Source: DASYKT01 sp035995185
GTDB lineage: Bacteria; Acidobacteriota; Blastocatellia; Pyrinomonadales; Pyrinomonadaceae
Direction: 5' to 3'
Assembly (NCBI GenBank): GCA_035995185.1
Contig: DASYKT010000011.1
Coordinates: forward strand, 377,411 to 441,410
Length of the DNA stretch: 64,000 nucleotides
Part shown: positions 23,003 to 32,435 of the stretch, piece by piece
Layout: the number at the start of each line of letters is the position of its first letter
Numbering within the stretch: position 1 is the stretch's first letter
Position numbers and translations under genes: made by a program
Notes under the pieces: generated by a model
Database searches by the model: none
Told to the model about the DNA's origin: nothing
What the model saw: the letters and a program-made list of their open reading frames with translations, nothing else

Positions 23003-25603
23003 TCAAGCCGTCGCGCCGGCCACTTCTTCCGGTATAAATTTCAACTCGCCGTTTTCCGCGGTCACATGCACGGTTTGCCCGGCCGCAATTTCGCCTTTTA
23101 GTATCTTCACCGCCAGCGGATTTTGCACCAGCGTCTGAATAGCGCGTTTTAGCGGACGTGCGCCGTAAACCGGGTCATAGCCTGCATTTACCAGCAGTTC
23201 CTTGGCCGGATCGTCCAGGGTGATATTCACTCCGCGGTCCGCCAAAAGCTCGCGCAGTTTTTCGAGCTGTATCTCGATAATACTCGCGATCTGGTCTTTG
23301 CCCAGCTGGCCAAAGACCACAATGTCGTCAATGCGGTTCAAAAATTCCGGCTTGAAATGATCGCGCAGTACCTGCAAAACCATTTCGCGGATCTCGCTGC
23401 TGCTGCCTTCCGAGGCTTGTATCTCGCGCGAGCCCAGATTGCTGGTCATTATCAAAACCGTGTTCTTAAAATCGACCGTACGCCCTTTGGAATCGGTCAG
23501 GCGGCCGTCATCCAGTATTTGCAGCAGTATATTGAAAACGTCAGGGTGCGCTTTTTCGATCTCGTCAAAAAGCACCACGCTATACGGACGGCGGCGGACG
23601 GCTTCGGTCAATTGGCCGCCTTCATCGTAGCCGACGTATCCCGGCGGCGCGCCGATCATGCGCGAGACGGCGTGTTTTTCCATGTACTCGCTCATGTCGA
23701 GGCGGATCATCGCGCGTTCGTCGTCAAATAAAAATTCAGCCAGCGCGCGGGCGGTTTCGGTTTTACCGACACCGGTCGGACCGAGAAAAATGAACGAGCC
23801 TACGGGGCGATTTGCGTCCTGCAAGCCGGCACGGGCGCGGCGCACGGCGTTGGCCACGGCGGTCAATGCTTCGTCCTGCCCGATCACGCGATCGCGCAGG
23901 CGGTCTTCCATCGAGACAAGCTTTTGCATCTCGCCTTCGAGCATCTTGGTAACCGGAATGCCGGTCCACTTTGCCACCACTTCCGCGACGTCCTCTTCGT
24001 CGACCTCTTCTTTTAAATAGACGCCCTCTTTTTGCAGTTCGCCGAGGCGTTCCTGTTCTCCGGCCAAAAGTTTTTCCAGCTTGGGAATTTTGTCGTACTG
24101 CAATTCCGAGGCGCGGGCCAGATCTCCGGCCTGCCGTGCCTGCTCAAATTCCAATTTGGTTTTTTCGAGCTGCTCTTTGGCCTCGCGCATTTTCTGGATC
24201 TCTTCTTTTTCTGCCTGCCACTTGGCCTTCATCGCGGAAGATCTTTCCTTCAAATTAGCGATGCGTTTTTCGATGTCGTTCAGACGCTCTTTCGATTTTT
24301 CATCGGTCTCACGGTTAAGCGCCTCTCGTTCTATCTCAAGCTGCAGGATCTCGCGCTCAAGTTCGTCGATCTCCTGCGGCAGGGAATCGATCTCGATCCG
24401 AAGTTTTGAAGCTGCTTCGTCGATCAGGTCGATAGCCTTATCCGGCAGGAAACGATCCGTGATATAGCGGTGCGAAAGCGTGGCGGCGGCCACGATCGCA
24501 GAATCTTTGATGCGTACACCATGATGAACTTCGTAGCGTTCTTTTAATCCGCGCAAAATCGCAATCGTGTCTTCCACATTCGGCTCGCCGACATAAACTT
24601 GCTGGAAACGGCGCTCTAACGCAGCGTCTTTTTCGATGTATTTCTGATATTCGTTGAGCGTGGTCGCCCCGACGCATTTCAGCAGGCCCCGCGCCAACGC
24701 CGGTTTTAACATATTCGAAGCGTCGATCGCGCCTTCCGAAGCGCCAGCGCCGACCAGCGTGTGCAGCTCATCGATAAAAAGAATGATCTGGCCGTTGGCG
24801 TTTTCCATCTCTTTTAGCACCGCTTTCAAACGGTCTTCGAATTCGCCGCGATATTTTGCGCCGGCCAGCATTGCGCCCAGGTCGAGCGAAACCAAACGCT
24901 TGTTTTTTAGCGTGTCCGGAACGTCACCGGAAATAATTCTTTGGGCCAGGCCCTCGACGATGGCGGTTTTACCCACGCCGGGTTCGCCGATCAAAACCGG
25001 ATTGTTCTTGGTGCGTCGCGAAAGCACCTGGATGGTGCGGCGGATCTCGTCGTCACGGCCGATGACGGGGTCGAGCTTTCCTTTGCGGGCGGATTCCGTC
25101 AGGTCCACCGCGTATTTGTCGAGCGCCTGAAAATTTTCTTCCGCGTTGGGATCGGTGATGCGCGTGCCGCCGCGGATCTGATCGATGACTTTCTGGATGT
25201 CTTCGCTGCTGATACCATGAGAGCGCAAAATGCCGCCTGCTTCGCCAGCTTTTTCCTCGGCGATGGCCAGCAGGACGTGCTCGGTCGAGACGTAATCGTC
25301 CTTCATCGTCTCAGCATGTTTTTGCGCGACATTAAAAACGTCAGAAGTGCGAGAGCTGAAAAACTGCTGGCCGCCCGAAACTTTCGGCAGGCGTTCAATG
25401 GCTTTTTCAACCTCGTTCAAAACGGTCTGCGGAATGGCGCCGATCTTGCCCAGTATCGGGCGTACCACGCTTTCTTCCTGGCTCATCATCGCCGCCAGAA
25501 AATGCTCGGGTTCCACCTGTTGATTCTGGTGTTTTTCGGCGATCTCGATAGCCGATTGAACGGCTTCCTGGCCCCGCAGTGTTAATCTCTCTAAACGTAT
25601 CAT
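23003..25603 (-). CDS. clpB: ClpB disaggregase
   Basis: ClpB (866 aa, normal length) works with DnaK to pull apart aggregates. The N-domain begins MIRLERLTLRGQEAVQSA. AAA1 has Walker A GEPGVGKT and ILFIDELH. The long coiled-coil M-domain (about 400-530, EIDELEREILQLEIE and following) is the ClpB hallmark. AAA2 has GPTGVGKT and VVLFDEIEKAHPDVFN. The ClpP-docking loop is absent. It lies downstream of hsp20 on the same strand with an inverted repeat in the 87-bp gap. Confidence 0.96.
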   Translation of the reverse strand: MIRLERLTLRGQEAVQSAIEIAEKHQNQQVEPEHFLAAMMSQEESVVRPILGKIGAIPQTVLNEVEKAIERLPKVSGGQQFFSSRTSDVFNVAQKHAETMKDDYVSTEHVLLAIAEEKAGEAGGILRSHGISSEDIQKVIDQIRGGTRITDPNAEENFQALDKYAVDLTESARKGKLDPVIGRDDEIRRTIQVLSRRTKNNPVLIGEPGVGKTAIVEGLAQRIISGDVPDTLKNKRLVSLDLGAMLAGAKYRGEFEDRLKAVLKEMENANGQIILFIDELHTLVGAGASEGAIDASNMLKPALARGLLKCVGATTLNEYQKYIEKDAALERRFQQVYVGEPNVEDTIAILRGLKERYEVHHGVRIKDSAIVAAATLSHRYITDRFLPDKAIDLIDEAASKLRIEIDSLPQEIDELEREILQLEIEREALNRETDEKSKERLNDIEKRIANLKERSSAMKAKWQAEKEEIQKMREAKEQLEKTKLEFEQARQAGDLARASELQYDKIPKLEKLLAGEQERLGELQKEGVYLKEEVDEEDVAEVVAKWTGIPVTKMLEGEMQKLVSMEDRLRDRVIGQDEALTAVANAVRRARAGLQDANRPVGSFIFLGPTGVGKTETARALAEFLFDDERAMIRLDMSEYMEKHAVSRMIGAPPGYVGYDEGGQLTEAVRRRPYSVVLFDEIEKAHPDVFNILLQILDDGRLTDSKGRTVDFKNTVLIMTSNLGSREIQASEGSSSEIREMVLQVLRDHFKPEFLNRIDDIVVFGQLGKDQIASIIEIQLEKLRELLADRGVNITLDDPAKELLVNAGYDPVYGARPLKRAIQTLVQNPLAVKILKGEIAAGQTVHVTAENGELKFIPEEVAGATA

Positions 25604-25630
25604 CGTAATTCTCTATTATGACTTATCGCT

Positions 25631-25677
25631 GTTGAATGCGGAAAAGGAAATAAGAATTTCCCCGGTCCGCATTCAAC
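25631..25677 (-). promoter_or_regulatory. Perfect 12-bp inverted repeat between hsp20 and clpB
   Basis: GTTGAATGCGGA (25631-25642) and TCCGCATTCAAC (25666-25677) form a strong stem with a purine/pyrimidine-rich loop and no T run. It could be an intercistronic attenuator, an mRNA-processing site, or a regulator site. It does not match the CIRCE operator sequence. Confidence 0.45.
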
Positions 25678-25690
25678 AAATCTTACCTTA

Positions 25691-26167
25691 TTAAGCGTTA
25701 GCCGAGTTGGCCTGCTCTGCGCCCTGCTTTTTACCGCTGATCTCTATCTTGCGGGCTTTGGTTTCTTCACGTTTCGGCAGCGTGATCTTCAAAACGCCGT
25801 TGTCAAAATCGGCGCTTGCTTCATCACCGGTAACCGTCCGCGGCAGCGTAAAGGAACGCGTGAAAGAACCGTAAGAACGTTCTATCCGGTGATAGTTGTC
25901 CTTTTCTTCTTTCTTTTCGAATTTACGCTCGCCTTTGATGGTAACCACGTTATTCTCGATGGAAACGTCGACCTCATCGGCCTTCATTCCCGGAAGCTCG
26001 GCTTCGAGCACGATCTTGTCGTCGTTTTCAAAGACATCGACGCTGGGCGACCAGACGCCGCGGGCAATTTCTTCACCGCTGCCTTTGAAGGGGTCGATGA
26101 AAACGCGGCTCAATTCATCATGCAAACTTCTTAATTCACGAAACGGGTCATATTTAACTATGTTCAT
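25691..26167 (-). CDS. Hsp20/alpha-crystallin small heat-shock protein
   Basis: This holdase (158 aa) prevents aggregation of unfolded proteins. The alpha-crystallin domain is seen at about 45-145: SPSVDVFENDDKIVLEAELPG, then VTIKGERKFEKKEE and YGSFTRSFTLP. The C-terminus DNGVLKITLPKRE is typical. The start is ATG 26167 (MNIVKYDPFRELRSLHDEL), which has GAGGAG 8 bases upstream; a start five codons earlier has no such site. A good sigma-70 promoter lies just upstream, and clpB follows. Confidence 0.95.
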   Translation of the reverse strand: MNIVKYDPFRELRSLHDELSRVFIDPFKGSGEEIARGVWSPSVDVFENDDKIVLEAELPGMKADEVDVSIENNVVTIKGERKFEKKEEKDNYHRIERSYGSFTRSFTLPRTVTGDEASADFDNGVLKITLPKREETKARKIEISGKKQGAEQANSANA

Positions 26168-26241
26168 ACTAATTCTCCTCAAAATAAATTCATTGAGATC
26201 CAGGTCAGTAAGGCAAAATTCATCTTACTGAGTCTTTAAAG

Positions 26242-26270
26242 ATAATAAAATATGAGTGTAGGCTTGTCAA
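26242..26270 (-). promoter_or_regulatory. Sigma-70-type promoter of hsp20
   Basis: On the minus strand, TTGACA (26265-26270) is followed by a 17-bp spacer and TATTAT (26242-26247). This is near consensus and correctly placed for hsp20 transcription. Confidence 0.7.
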
Positions 26271-26394
26271 GTCTGGGCGAGAGGCCTTAAAAGGCAATAA
26301 AATGAAGTTTGCATTAATTTTTAGTGGCACTAAGAGGCCAAGTCGGTTATATTTATCAACGCACCCAACACCTTGCCGAGGCCAATTGAAACGA

Positions 26395-27063
26395 ATGGAA
26401 TATTTCGCTTACGAGGCAGACGGGATAGATTATCAGCGTTTTAAGATCATCTATTCACCAAAAAGAGCAATTTTATTTGTAGCTATCTTTGTGATCGGCC
26501 TATTTCTCTTTTTGCGCTCGTTTGGGTTTATAGCCTTCGAATACAATTGGTTATCAACACAGGGAAATCATCAATCTAAAAGCTGGATCGAAAAAAAGCG
26601 CTATAACGAAGCCATGACATTCGGCAAAATAACGAGCAACACCAATGATAGAACCAGTGATACGAAGGATAAAGATGAGTTCTGGTCGGCGTCGATAAAT
26701 TCAAGTCCAAAAGAAGACTGGTTTTCGCGATGTGTTACGGATTCGGATTGTTTGAAAAGGGCGATCGAAAATGAGCTGGCGAAAAACTCCGGCAACTCTG
26801 ATTTTTCCGGCCTGGAGTCGGTCGAGGTCCAATCCGCCGAAATGTCAGGAGGATATTGGATCCCCTTTTTTAAAGATGGAAATTTGTCTTATGAGGTCTC
26901 ATTAAACATAGACTCGGAATTGGATAAATACCAGGGCAATTTTTCCGGGAAAATAGATTTTATCGTGTATGGCCCTTGTTCCGGCGTGCACCTGAAGAAA
27001 GCACTTTATGAAAAAGTTGCGAAAGCTGTTTCCGCGTCGATAATCAAAGACTTAAAAGAATGA
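26395..27063 (+). CDS. Membrane-anchored protein of unknown function
   Basis: The 222-residue product has one transmembrane helix near residues 26-44 (AILFVAIFVIGLFLFLRSF), followed by a polar domain probably facing the periplasm. That domain has Cys residues in RCVTDSDCLKRA and YGPCSGVH. I do not recognise it. The frame is open back to 26302, but ATG 26395 gives a compact N-terminus before the helix. It overlaps the following permease gene by four bases (ATGA), which implies coupled translation and a possible link to that transporter. Confidence 0.6.
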   Translation: MEYFAYEADGIDYQRFKIIYSPKRAILFVAIFVIGLFLFLRSFGFIAFEYNWLSTQGNHQSKSWIEKKRYNEAMTFGKITSNTNDRTSDTKDKDEFWSASINSSPKEDWFSRCVTDSDCLKRAIENELAKNSGNSDFSGLESVEVQSAEMSGGYWIPFFKDGNLSYEVSLNIDSELDKYQGNFSGKIDFIVYGPCSGVHLKKALYEKVAKAVSASIIKDLKE

Positions 27064-28142
27064 AAATCTTTCGTGAAATTTTGTCGCCCCTGATCGCGGT
27101 GCTGGCGGCATTTGTACTGGGCGGGCTCGTCGTTTTTTTGATCGGCGACGATCCGTTCGAGATGATCCGGATAATGTTCTCGAGCTCATTCGGCTCGATA
27201 AAAGATTTTTGCACGATGCTGGTGTATGCCACGCCGCTGATCTTTACCGGGCTGGCGGTGATGGTTGCCTTTCGCTGCGGCTTGCTCAACATCGGCGCGG
27301 AAGGCCAGCTTTACGTGGCTGCATTCGCCTGTGCCTGGGTGGGCATCAAATTTGGCGGCACGGTCGTCAACATTGCCGGGAAGGATGAGAACTGGTCGTG
27401 GGCGAGTTTGCCTCCGGTAATTTTGATACCGATGTGCATGCTGGCGGCGATGATAGTAGGCGCGCTCTGGGCGGCGATTCCCGGCATACTGAAAGCAAGA
27501 TTTGGTTCGCATGAAGTCATCAATACGATAATGATGAATTTCATCGGGATCGCGCTGGTCAGTTATTTCACGCAATATCATTTCAAAGTTGCCGGCGATC
27601 CGAACCTGGAAAGCGCTCCGATCGGCGCCGCCGCGCACATTCCCCGCCTGAGTGAATATTTTTCGTTCATTCCACCTGACGTCCCGCTTAACATGGCTTT
27701 TCCGCTCGCGCTGATAATGTGCGCGGTTATTTATGTTTTTCTCTGGCGGACAAAGTGGGGATACGAGCTGCGCGCGGTGGGTGAAAATCCGAGCGCCGCG
27801 GAATACGGCGGCATTTCGCCGAAACGGCAGATAGTGACCGCGATGGCTATTTCGGGCGGCCTGGCGGGAATGGTGGCGATCAGCGAAGTGATGGGTATTC
27901 GCTACAATTATTACGACGGTTTTTCCGGTGAATGGGGTTTCCTGGGGATCGCGGTGGCGCTGTTGGGGCGCAATCATCCGGTGGGGGTTTTACTGGCGGC
28001 GATGTTCTTTGCGATGTTGTCGCGCGGCGGTATTACCGTCGACGCTCTGACACCCTATGTCACCAAGGAGATCGTTGAAGTTCTTCAGGCGGTCGTTATT
28101 TTATTCGTGGCAAGTCTGCAGCGCTATTCGCTGATCAAATAA
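27060..28142 (+). CDS. ABC transporter permease, BMP/nucleoside type
   Basis: This inner-membrane permease (360 aa) has about eight to ten hydrophobic segments and the family signatures GLAVMVAFRCGLLNIGAEGQL, FGSHEVINTIMMNFI and LRAVGENPSAAEYGGI, as in the first permease of Bmp-family nucleoside importers (YufP, NupP). Its partner permease follows 4 bp later. The substrate is inferred as a nucleoside because of the family and because nucleoside-salvage genes follow within 6 kb. The ATPase and binding protein are not in the window. Confidence 0.88.
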   Translation: MKIFREILSPLIAVLAAFVLGGLVVFLIGDDPFEMIRIMFSSSFGSIKDFCTMLVYATPLIFTGLAVMVAFRCGLLNIGAEGQLYVAAFACAWVGIKFGGTVVNIAGKDENWSWASLPPVILIPMCMLAAMIVGALWAAIPGILKARFGSHEVINTIMMNFIGIALVSYFTQYHFKVAGDPNLESAPIGAAAHIPRLSEYFSFIPPDVPLNMAFPLALIMCAVIYVFLWRTKWGYELRAVGENPSAAEYGGISPKRQIVTAMAISGGLAGMVAISEVMGIRYNYYDGFSGEWGFLGIAVALLGRNHPVGVLLAAMFFAMLSRGGITVDALTPYVTKEIVEVLQAVVILFVASLQRYSLIK

Positions 28143-28146
28143 AAGT

Positions 28147-29049
28147 ATGTTGGAACTTTTTAGCATTGCTTTAATATTTTCGACCATCAGGCTGGCAACG
28201 CCCCTGATCTTTGCGGCACTGGGCGGAATGTTTTCGGAACGCGCGGGCATAATCAACATCGCGCTCGAAGGCCTGATGCTCTCCGGCGCTTTTACCGCCG
28301 CGGTCGTTACCTATGAAACCGGCAATCCCTTTTTGGGGCTTTTGTGCGGGGCGATCGCGGGAGGTGTCCTGGCCGCGGCTTATGCGTTGATGTGTATCAA
28401 GTTTCAAGCGGACCAGGTGGTCGCCGGATTCGGAATAAATTTTCTTATGCTCGGCGTGCCTGCTTTTATCAGTGGGCAGCTGTACGATTCGACCGGCTCT
28501 ACACCGCAGATCGACAAGGCGCATCAGCTTCCCGAATTTTTCGGCCTGTCGGTGGCTTCGATCCTGGTATTTCTGCTGGTCCCGGTATGCTGGTACGTGC
28601 TTTACCGCACGCCCTTCGGCTTGCGTCTGCGCGCCGTCGGAGAAAATCCCGAAGCCGCTGACACTGCGGGAGTTAAAGTTTTGAGAATGCGTTATACCGG
28701 CGTTATTTTGTCGGGGATCCTGGCGGCGATGGGCGGCGCTTATCTATCGATCGGGCAATCATCGCTATTTACCAGGAACATGACCGCAGGACGCGGTTTC
28801 ATAGCTTTGGCGGCTCTGATATTCGCCAAATGGCGGCCGGTACCGACGTTGTTGACCTGCCTGTTCTTCGGCTTTATGGAAGCGATCACAATACAGATAC
28901 AGGGTGTCATTAAAATAAACGGGGAAGATATTCCTGTTCAGTTCATCCAGATCATTCCATATGTGTTGACGATCATCGTGCTCGCCGGATTTATAGGCTC
29001 CTCACGCGCGCCGAAAGCGCTCGGAATACCGTATCAAAAGAAACGATGA
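28147..29049 (+). CDS. ABC transporter permease, BMP/nucleoside type (second subunit)
   Basis: The second permease (300 aa) has the family signatures GGMFSERAGIINIALEGLML, DQVVAGFGINFL, LRAVGENPEAADTAG and AGRGFIALAALIFAKW, as in YufQ/NupQ. It would form the membrane channel with the preceding protein. A kinase gene follows after 13 bp. Confidence 0.88.
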   Translation: MLELFSIALIFSTIRLATPLIFAALGGMFSERAGIINIALEGLMLSGAFTAAVVTYETGNPFLGLLCGAIAGGVLAAAYALMCIKFQADQVVAGFGINFLMLGVPAFISGQLYDSTGSTPQIDKAHQLPEFFGLSVASILVFLLVPVCWYVLYRTPFGLRLRAVGENPEAADTAGVKVLRMRYTGVILSGILAAMGGAYLSIGQSSLFTRNMTAGRGFIALAALIFAKWRPVPTLLTCLFFGFMEAITIQIQGVIKINGEDIPVQFIQIIPYVLTIIVLAGFIGSSRAPKALGIPYQKKR

Positions 29050-29062
29050 TGTTTATGTAGTA

Positions 29063-30439
29063 ATGTTTCGTGAAAATTCCCAAATAGGCCCTTATACTCT
29101 CATTCGCAAACTAGGACGAGGCGGTTTTGGTGAAGTCTGGCTGGCGGAGCGCCGCGCGAAATTTGTCACCACCAAAGTGGCGGTAAAACTTCCGCTGCAG
29201 GAGCAGGTCGACCCCGAAGCCATCAAGCAGGAAGCCACGCTCTGGGAACAGGCCAGCGGGCATCCGAATGTGCTGCCGATCATCGACGCCGACGAGTATG
29301 ACGGGCAGATCGTGATCGTCAGCGAATACGCGCCGGACGGTTCGCTGGAACAGCAGCTAAAAGAAAACGGCCCGATGAACATTGCGCAGGCGCTGTACAC
29401 GACGGTTGATATTCTCAGCGGGCTTGATTTTTTGCATTCCCGCCGCATCATCCACCGCGACCTCAAGCCGGCGAATATTTTGCTGCAGGGTGAAACGCCG
29501 CGGCTTTCCGATTTCGGCATCTCGCGGGCGCTGCGCATCGGCGTTTCCAGCGACAGCAAAAATGTGTCGGGCACGTTCACCTATATGGCGCCCGAGGCCT
29601 TTGACGGGAAGCGCTCGGTGCAGACGGACATCTGGTCAGTAGGTGTAAATCTGTATCGCTTTTTGACGGGGAAATTTCCTTACCCGCAAAAAGAACCGAC
29701 GGCTTTAGTGGCAGCGATAATGATGCACGAGCCGGAGCCGCTTCCGACTGACGTTCCTCGTGAGATCAGGCAGATCATCGCCAAGGCGATGGCCAAAAAA
29801 CCGGAAGACCGTTATTCATCGGCGGGGGAAATGCGCGATGAACTGCGCAAGATCGCTATCGAGAAATTTGACCGAAGATCGCGCTCCCGAGGGCCGGCCG
29901 CAGCAGCTGTGGCGGACGATGACGCGTCGCAGGAAACCGTTTTGCGCGGCGCTAACGTTTCGCGTGATGAAGCAGGGCAGAACTCAGGCGGCAGCCGTCT
30001 ATTAACTGTGGTTGGCGGGATATTGCTGCTATTTCTGGCGGTCCTTGCGGTGTTGTATTTCAGCTCGAATTCGCAGAAAACCGATGCGAATGTTCCACCG
30101 CTGCAATCCCCGTCGCCATCGGAAGGGCAGCTAGTAAATTCGTCAAATATAGCGGACAACGCGCCTACGGTGTTCACTACCGGTCAAAGCATTAATTCCA
30201 ATAGCGCCAGGCCGGCAAACAATTCCGTGAAGCCGGTTGTGAACGAACCGGTTAATAGAAGCGTGAACGTCGCCCCGGCGGCAAATGTTCAACCCGAGAC
30301 GTCACCGGAGCCGACCCCGGCAAACTCTTTTATTGAAATGAATGGCCCGGATGTTCATCAGCGCCCGTCAAACACACGGAAAAATGCCATCAATGTTCCT
30401 TTTACGGCAAACAGGCGGGGTAACGCCGATAAGCCTTAA
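29063..30439 (+). CDS. Hanks-type Ser/Thr protein kinase, membrane-anchored
   Basis: The kinase domain (about residues 8-275 of 458) is complete: Gly loop LGRGGFGEVW, Lys in KVAVKLPL, catalytic loop HRDLKPANILL, SDFGIS in place of DFG context, the activation region GTFTYMAPEAF and DIWSVGVNLY. A transmembrane helix near 313-335 (LLTVVGGILLLFLAVLAVLYF) is followed by a Pro/Asn/Ser-rich tail outside the membrane. There are no PASTA repeats, so the signal is unknown. It may form one transcription unit with the permeases upstream (13-bp gap). Confidence 0.93.
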   Translation: MFRENSQIGPYTLIRKLGRGGFGEVWLAERRAKFVTTKVAVKLPLQEQVDPEAIKQEATLWEQASGHPNVLPIIDADEYDGQIVIVSEYAPDGSLEQQLKENGPMNIAQALYTTVDILSGLDFLHSRRIIHRDLKPANILLQGETPRLSDFGISRALRIGVSSDSKNVSGTFTYMAPEAFDGKRSVQTDIWSVGVNLYRFLTGKFPYPQKEPTALVAAIMMHEPEPLPTDVPREIRQIIAKAMAKKPEDRYSSAGEMRDELRKIAIEKFDRRSRSRGPAAAAVADDDASQETVLRGANVSRDEAGQNSGGSRLLTVVGGILLLFLAVLAVLYFSSNSQKTDANVPPLQSPSPSEGQLVNSSNIADNAPTVFTTGQSINSNSARPANNSVKPVVNEPVNRSVNVAPAANVQPETSPEPTPANSFIEMNGPDVHQRPSNTRKNAINVPFTANRRGNADKP

Positions 30440-30513
30440 ACAGGAACGACCATACTTCTTAAATAGACCTGCGGATACAAATTGCATTATATTGATAACT
30501 ACTCGTCTTTAAT

Positions 30514-31335
30514 ATGACTTACGAACAAGCACAAGAGACGGCTGCGTTCATTCGCTCCAAGTACGACCGGCAGCTTCAGGCGGCGGTGGTTTTGGGCAGC
30601 GGCCTGGGCGCGTTTGCCGATGAGGTCGAGAACCCCGTCAAGATCCCTTATGAAGAGATCCCTAATTTCCAACGCTCAACCGTGGTCGGGCATGAAGGCA
30701 AGCTGGTGCTGGGCGAAATAAACGGTGTTTCCGTGGCCGTGCAGCAAGGGCGTTTTCATTACTACGAGGGTTATGACATCTCGCAGGTAATTTTTCCGGT
30801 CCGGGTTTTTAGCCTCTTGGGGATAAAGACGCTTATTCTGACCAATGCCGCCGGAAGCATAAATACCAGTTTTAAACCGGGCTCGCTGATGGTGATACGC
30901 GATCATATAAACCTGATGGGTATTAATCCGCTGCGCGGAAAAAACGACGAGCGCTTTGGGCCGCGCTTTCCCGACATGACGGAAGTTTATGACCGTGGTT
31001 TTCTGGAAAGCGCGATCGAGGAAGCCCGCGAAATGGATCTGAAACTGCGGCGGGGTGTGTATGCCGCGCTGAGCGGGCCTACTTACGAGACGCCGACAGA
31101 AATTCATATGCTGCGCCACTGCGGCGCGGACGCCGTCGGGATGAGCACCGTGCCCGAAGCGGTCACCGCGCGCCACATGGAAATGAAAGTTCTGGGAATT
31201 TCCTGTATGACGAATTTCGCCGCGGGAATAATGGACGAGAAGGTCAATCACGAAGACGTGATCGAGACCGGTAAGAAAGCGGCGGGATCTTTCAAAGAAT
31301 TGTTAAGAAGAGTAATTCCGAAAATCTGTAGTTAG
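30514..31335 (+). CDS. punA: Purine nucleoside phosphorylase
   Basis: The 273-residue enzyme cleaves purine nucleosides with phosphate to the base and ribose-1-phosphate. Trimeric-PNP motifs are present: VVLGSGLGAFAD, GHEGKLVLG, QGRFHYYEGY, LTNAAGSIN, HINLMGINPLRG, the specificity region ALSGPTYETPTEI and DAVGMSTVPEAVTARH. Against methylthioadenosine phosphorylase, the overall pattern fits PNP II better. It is followed by udk and cdd in a nucleoside-salvage cluster. Confidence 0.93.
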   Translation: MTYEQAQETAAFIRSKYDRQLQAAVVLGSGLGAFADEVENPVKIPYEEIPNFQRSTVVGHEGKLVLGEINGVSVAVQQGRFHYYEGYDISQVIFPVRVFSLLGIKTLILTNAAGSINTSFKPGSLMVIRDHINLMGINPLRGKNDERFGPRFPDMTEVYDRGFLESAIEEAREMDLKLRRGVYAALSGPTYETPTEIHMLRHCGADAVGMSTVPEAVTARHMEMKVLGISCMTNFAAGIMDEKVNHEDVIETGKKAAGSFKELLRRVIPKICS

Positions 31336-31389
31336 TCATTTGTAGTTAGTCCTTTGTCATTTGAGCTTCCACTCTTAACTTAAAGAATC

Positions 31390-31701
31390 ATGACAAGAAC
31401 GAATTTTGAGAATTTGCGTGTTTATAAACTATCCGAGTCATTGGCGGATGAAATTTGGAAGATCGTCCTTCCATGGAATAATTTTGCTAAGAATACTATC
31501 GGTGGTCAACTAGTTCGAGCTGCCGATTCAATAGGTGCAAATATTGCTGAAGGCGAAGGAAGAGGGAGTTATCAGGACAATCGCCGTTTTATTAGAATTG
31601 CGAGAGGCTCACTCCAGGAAACACAACATTGGCTGCGCCGGGCGTATAAGCGTGATCTATTAAATGAGAATCAAATAAAGAATCTCAAATCAATAAATTG
31701 A
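31390..31701 (+). CDS. Four-helix-bundle protein (S23 / rRNA intervening-sequence family)
   Basis: The protein (103 aa) is all-helical with family features: FENLRVYKLSESLADEIW, GGQLVRAADSIGANIAEGEGRG and FIRIARGSLQETQHWLRRA. The family was first found in 23S rRNA intervening sequences and is now seen scattered in many bacteria; its function is not settled. Flanking DNA contains AGTCCTTTGTC (31348-31358) and its inverted copy GACAAAGGACT (31765-31775), suggesting the gene and its flanks may have entered as a unit. Confidence 0.9.
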   Translation: MTRTNFENLRVYKLSESLADEIWKIVLPWNNFAKNTIGGQLVRAADSIGANIAEGEGRGSYQDNRRFIRIARGSLQETQHWLRRAYKRDLLNENQIKNLKSIN

Positions 31702-31796
31702 TGCGTTGGCCCCGACTCTTAACGCTTATTTGCGTTCAATCGGGACTAAAAGCGATAATCCAGGGACAAAGGACTAAGGTCAAAGGACCAATTATA

Positions 31797-32435
31797 ATGA
31801 TCATAGGAATTTGCGGTGGAACAGGTTCAGGCAAAACAACTATTGCGCGCAAGATCGTAGAAGAGGTCGGCGTGGAAAATGTTATTCTGCTCGAACAGGA
31901 TTCGTATTACCGCAATCTGATCGACATGCCGCTGGATGAAAGACACCTGGCGAATTTCGATCATCCTGATTCGATCGACAGCGATATGCTGATCGGCCAT
32001 CTTAAACGGCTGAAAGAAGGCCTGGATGTGGAAAGGCCGATATATGATTTTAAGACCCACACGCGCAGCAGCGAGATCGCGGTGCTTCATCCCCGGCGGG
32101 TGATCATGGTCGAGGGAATTTTGATCTTTGCCGAGCCGCGCATTCGCGAATTGCTCGACATCAGGGTTTTTGTCGATACGCCGGACGATATTCGTTTTAT
32201 CCGCCGCCTGCAGCGCGACATTCGCGAACGCGGACGGACGACCGAATCGGTCATCGAGCAGTATTTTGCCACCGTGCGGCCGATGCATATGGAATTTGTC
32301 GAACCGTCGAAAAGATTCGCCGATGTGATCGTTCCCGAGGGAGCAAACGCGGATACGAGCATCGACCTGCTGTGCGGGCTGGTACGGGAAAAATTGAGAA
32401 AAGAAACAAAAGTAAAGGCTGGAATAAGTGAGTAA
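31797..32435 (+). CDS. udk: Uridine kinase
   Basis: This 212-residue enzyme phosphorylates uridine and cytidine with GTP or ATP. The P-loop is GGTGSGKTT. Other family motifs are LLEQDSYYRN, FDHPDSID, RPIYDFKTHTR and VEGILIFAEPRIR. The open frame extends upstream to 31698, but homologues start at MIIGICGG, so ATG 31797 is chosen. The cdd gene overlaps its end by 8 bp, indicating a pyrimidine-salvage operon. Confidence 0.95.
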   Translation: MIIGICGGTGSGKTTIARKIVEEVGVENVILLEQDSYYRNLIDMPLDERHLANFDHPDSIDSDMLIGHLKRLKEGLDVERPIYDFKTHTRSSEIAVLHPRRVIMVEGILIFAEPRIRELLDIRVFVDTPDDIRFIRRLQRDIRERGRTTESVIEQYFATVRPMHMEFVEPSKRFADVIVPEGANADTSIDLLCGLVREKLRKETKVKAGISE

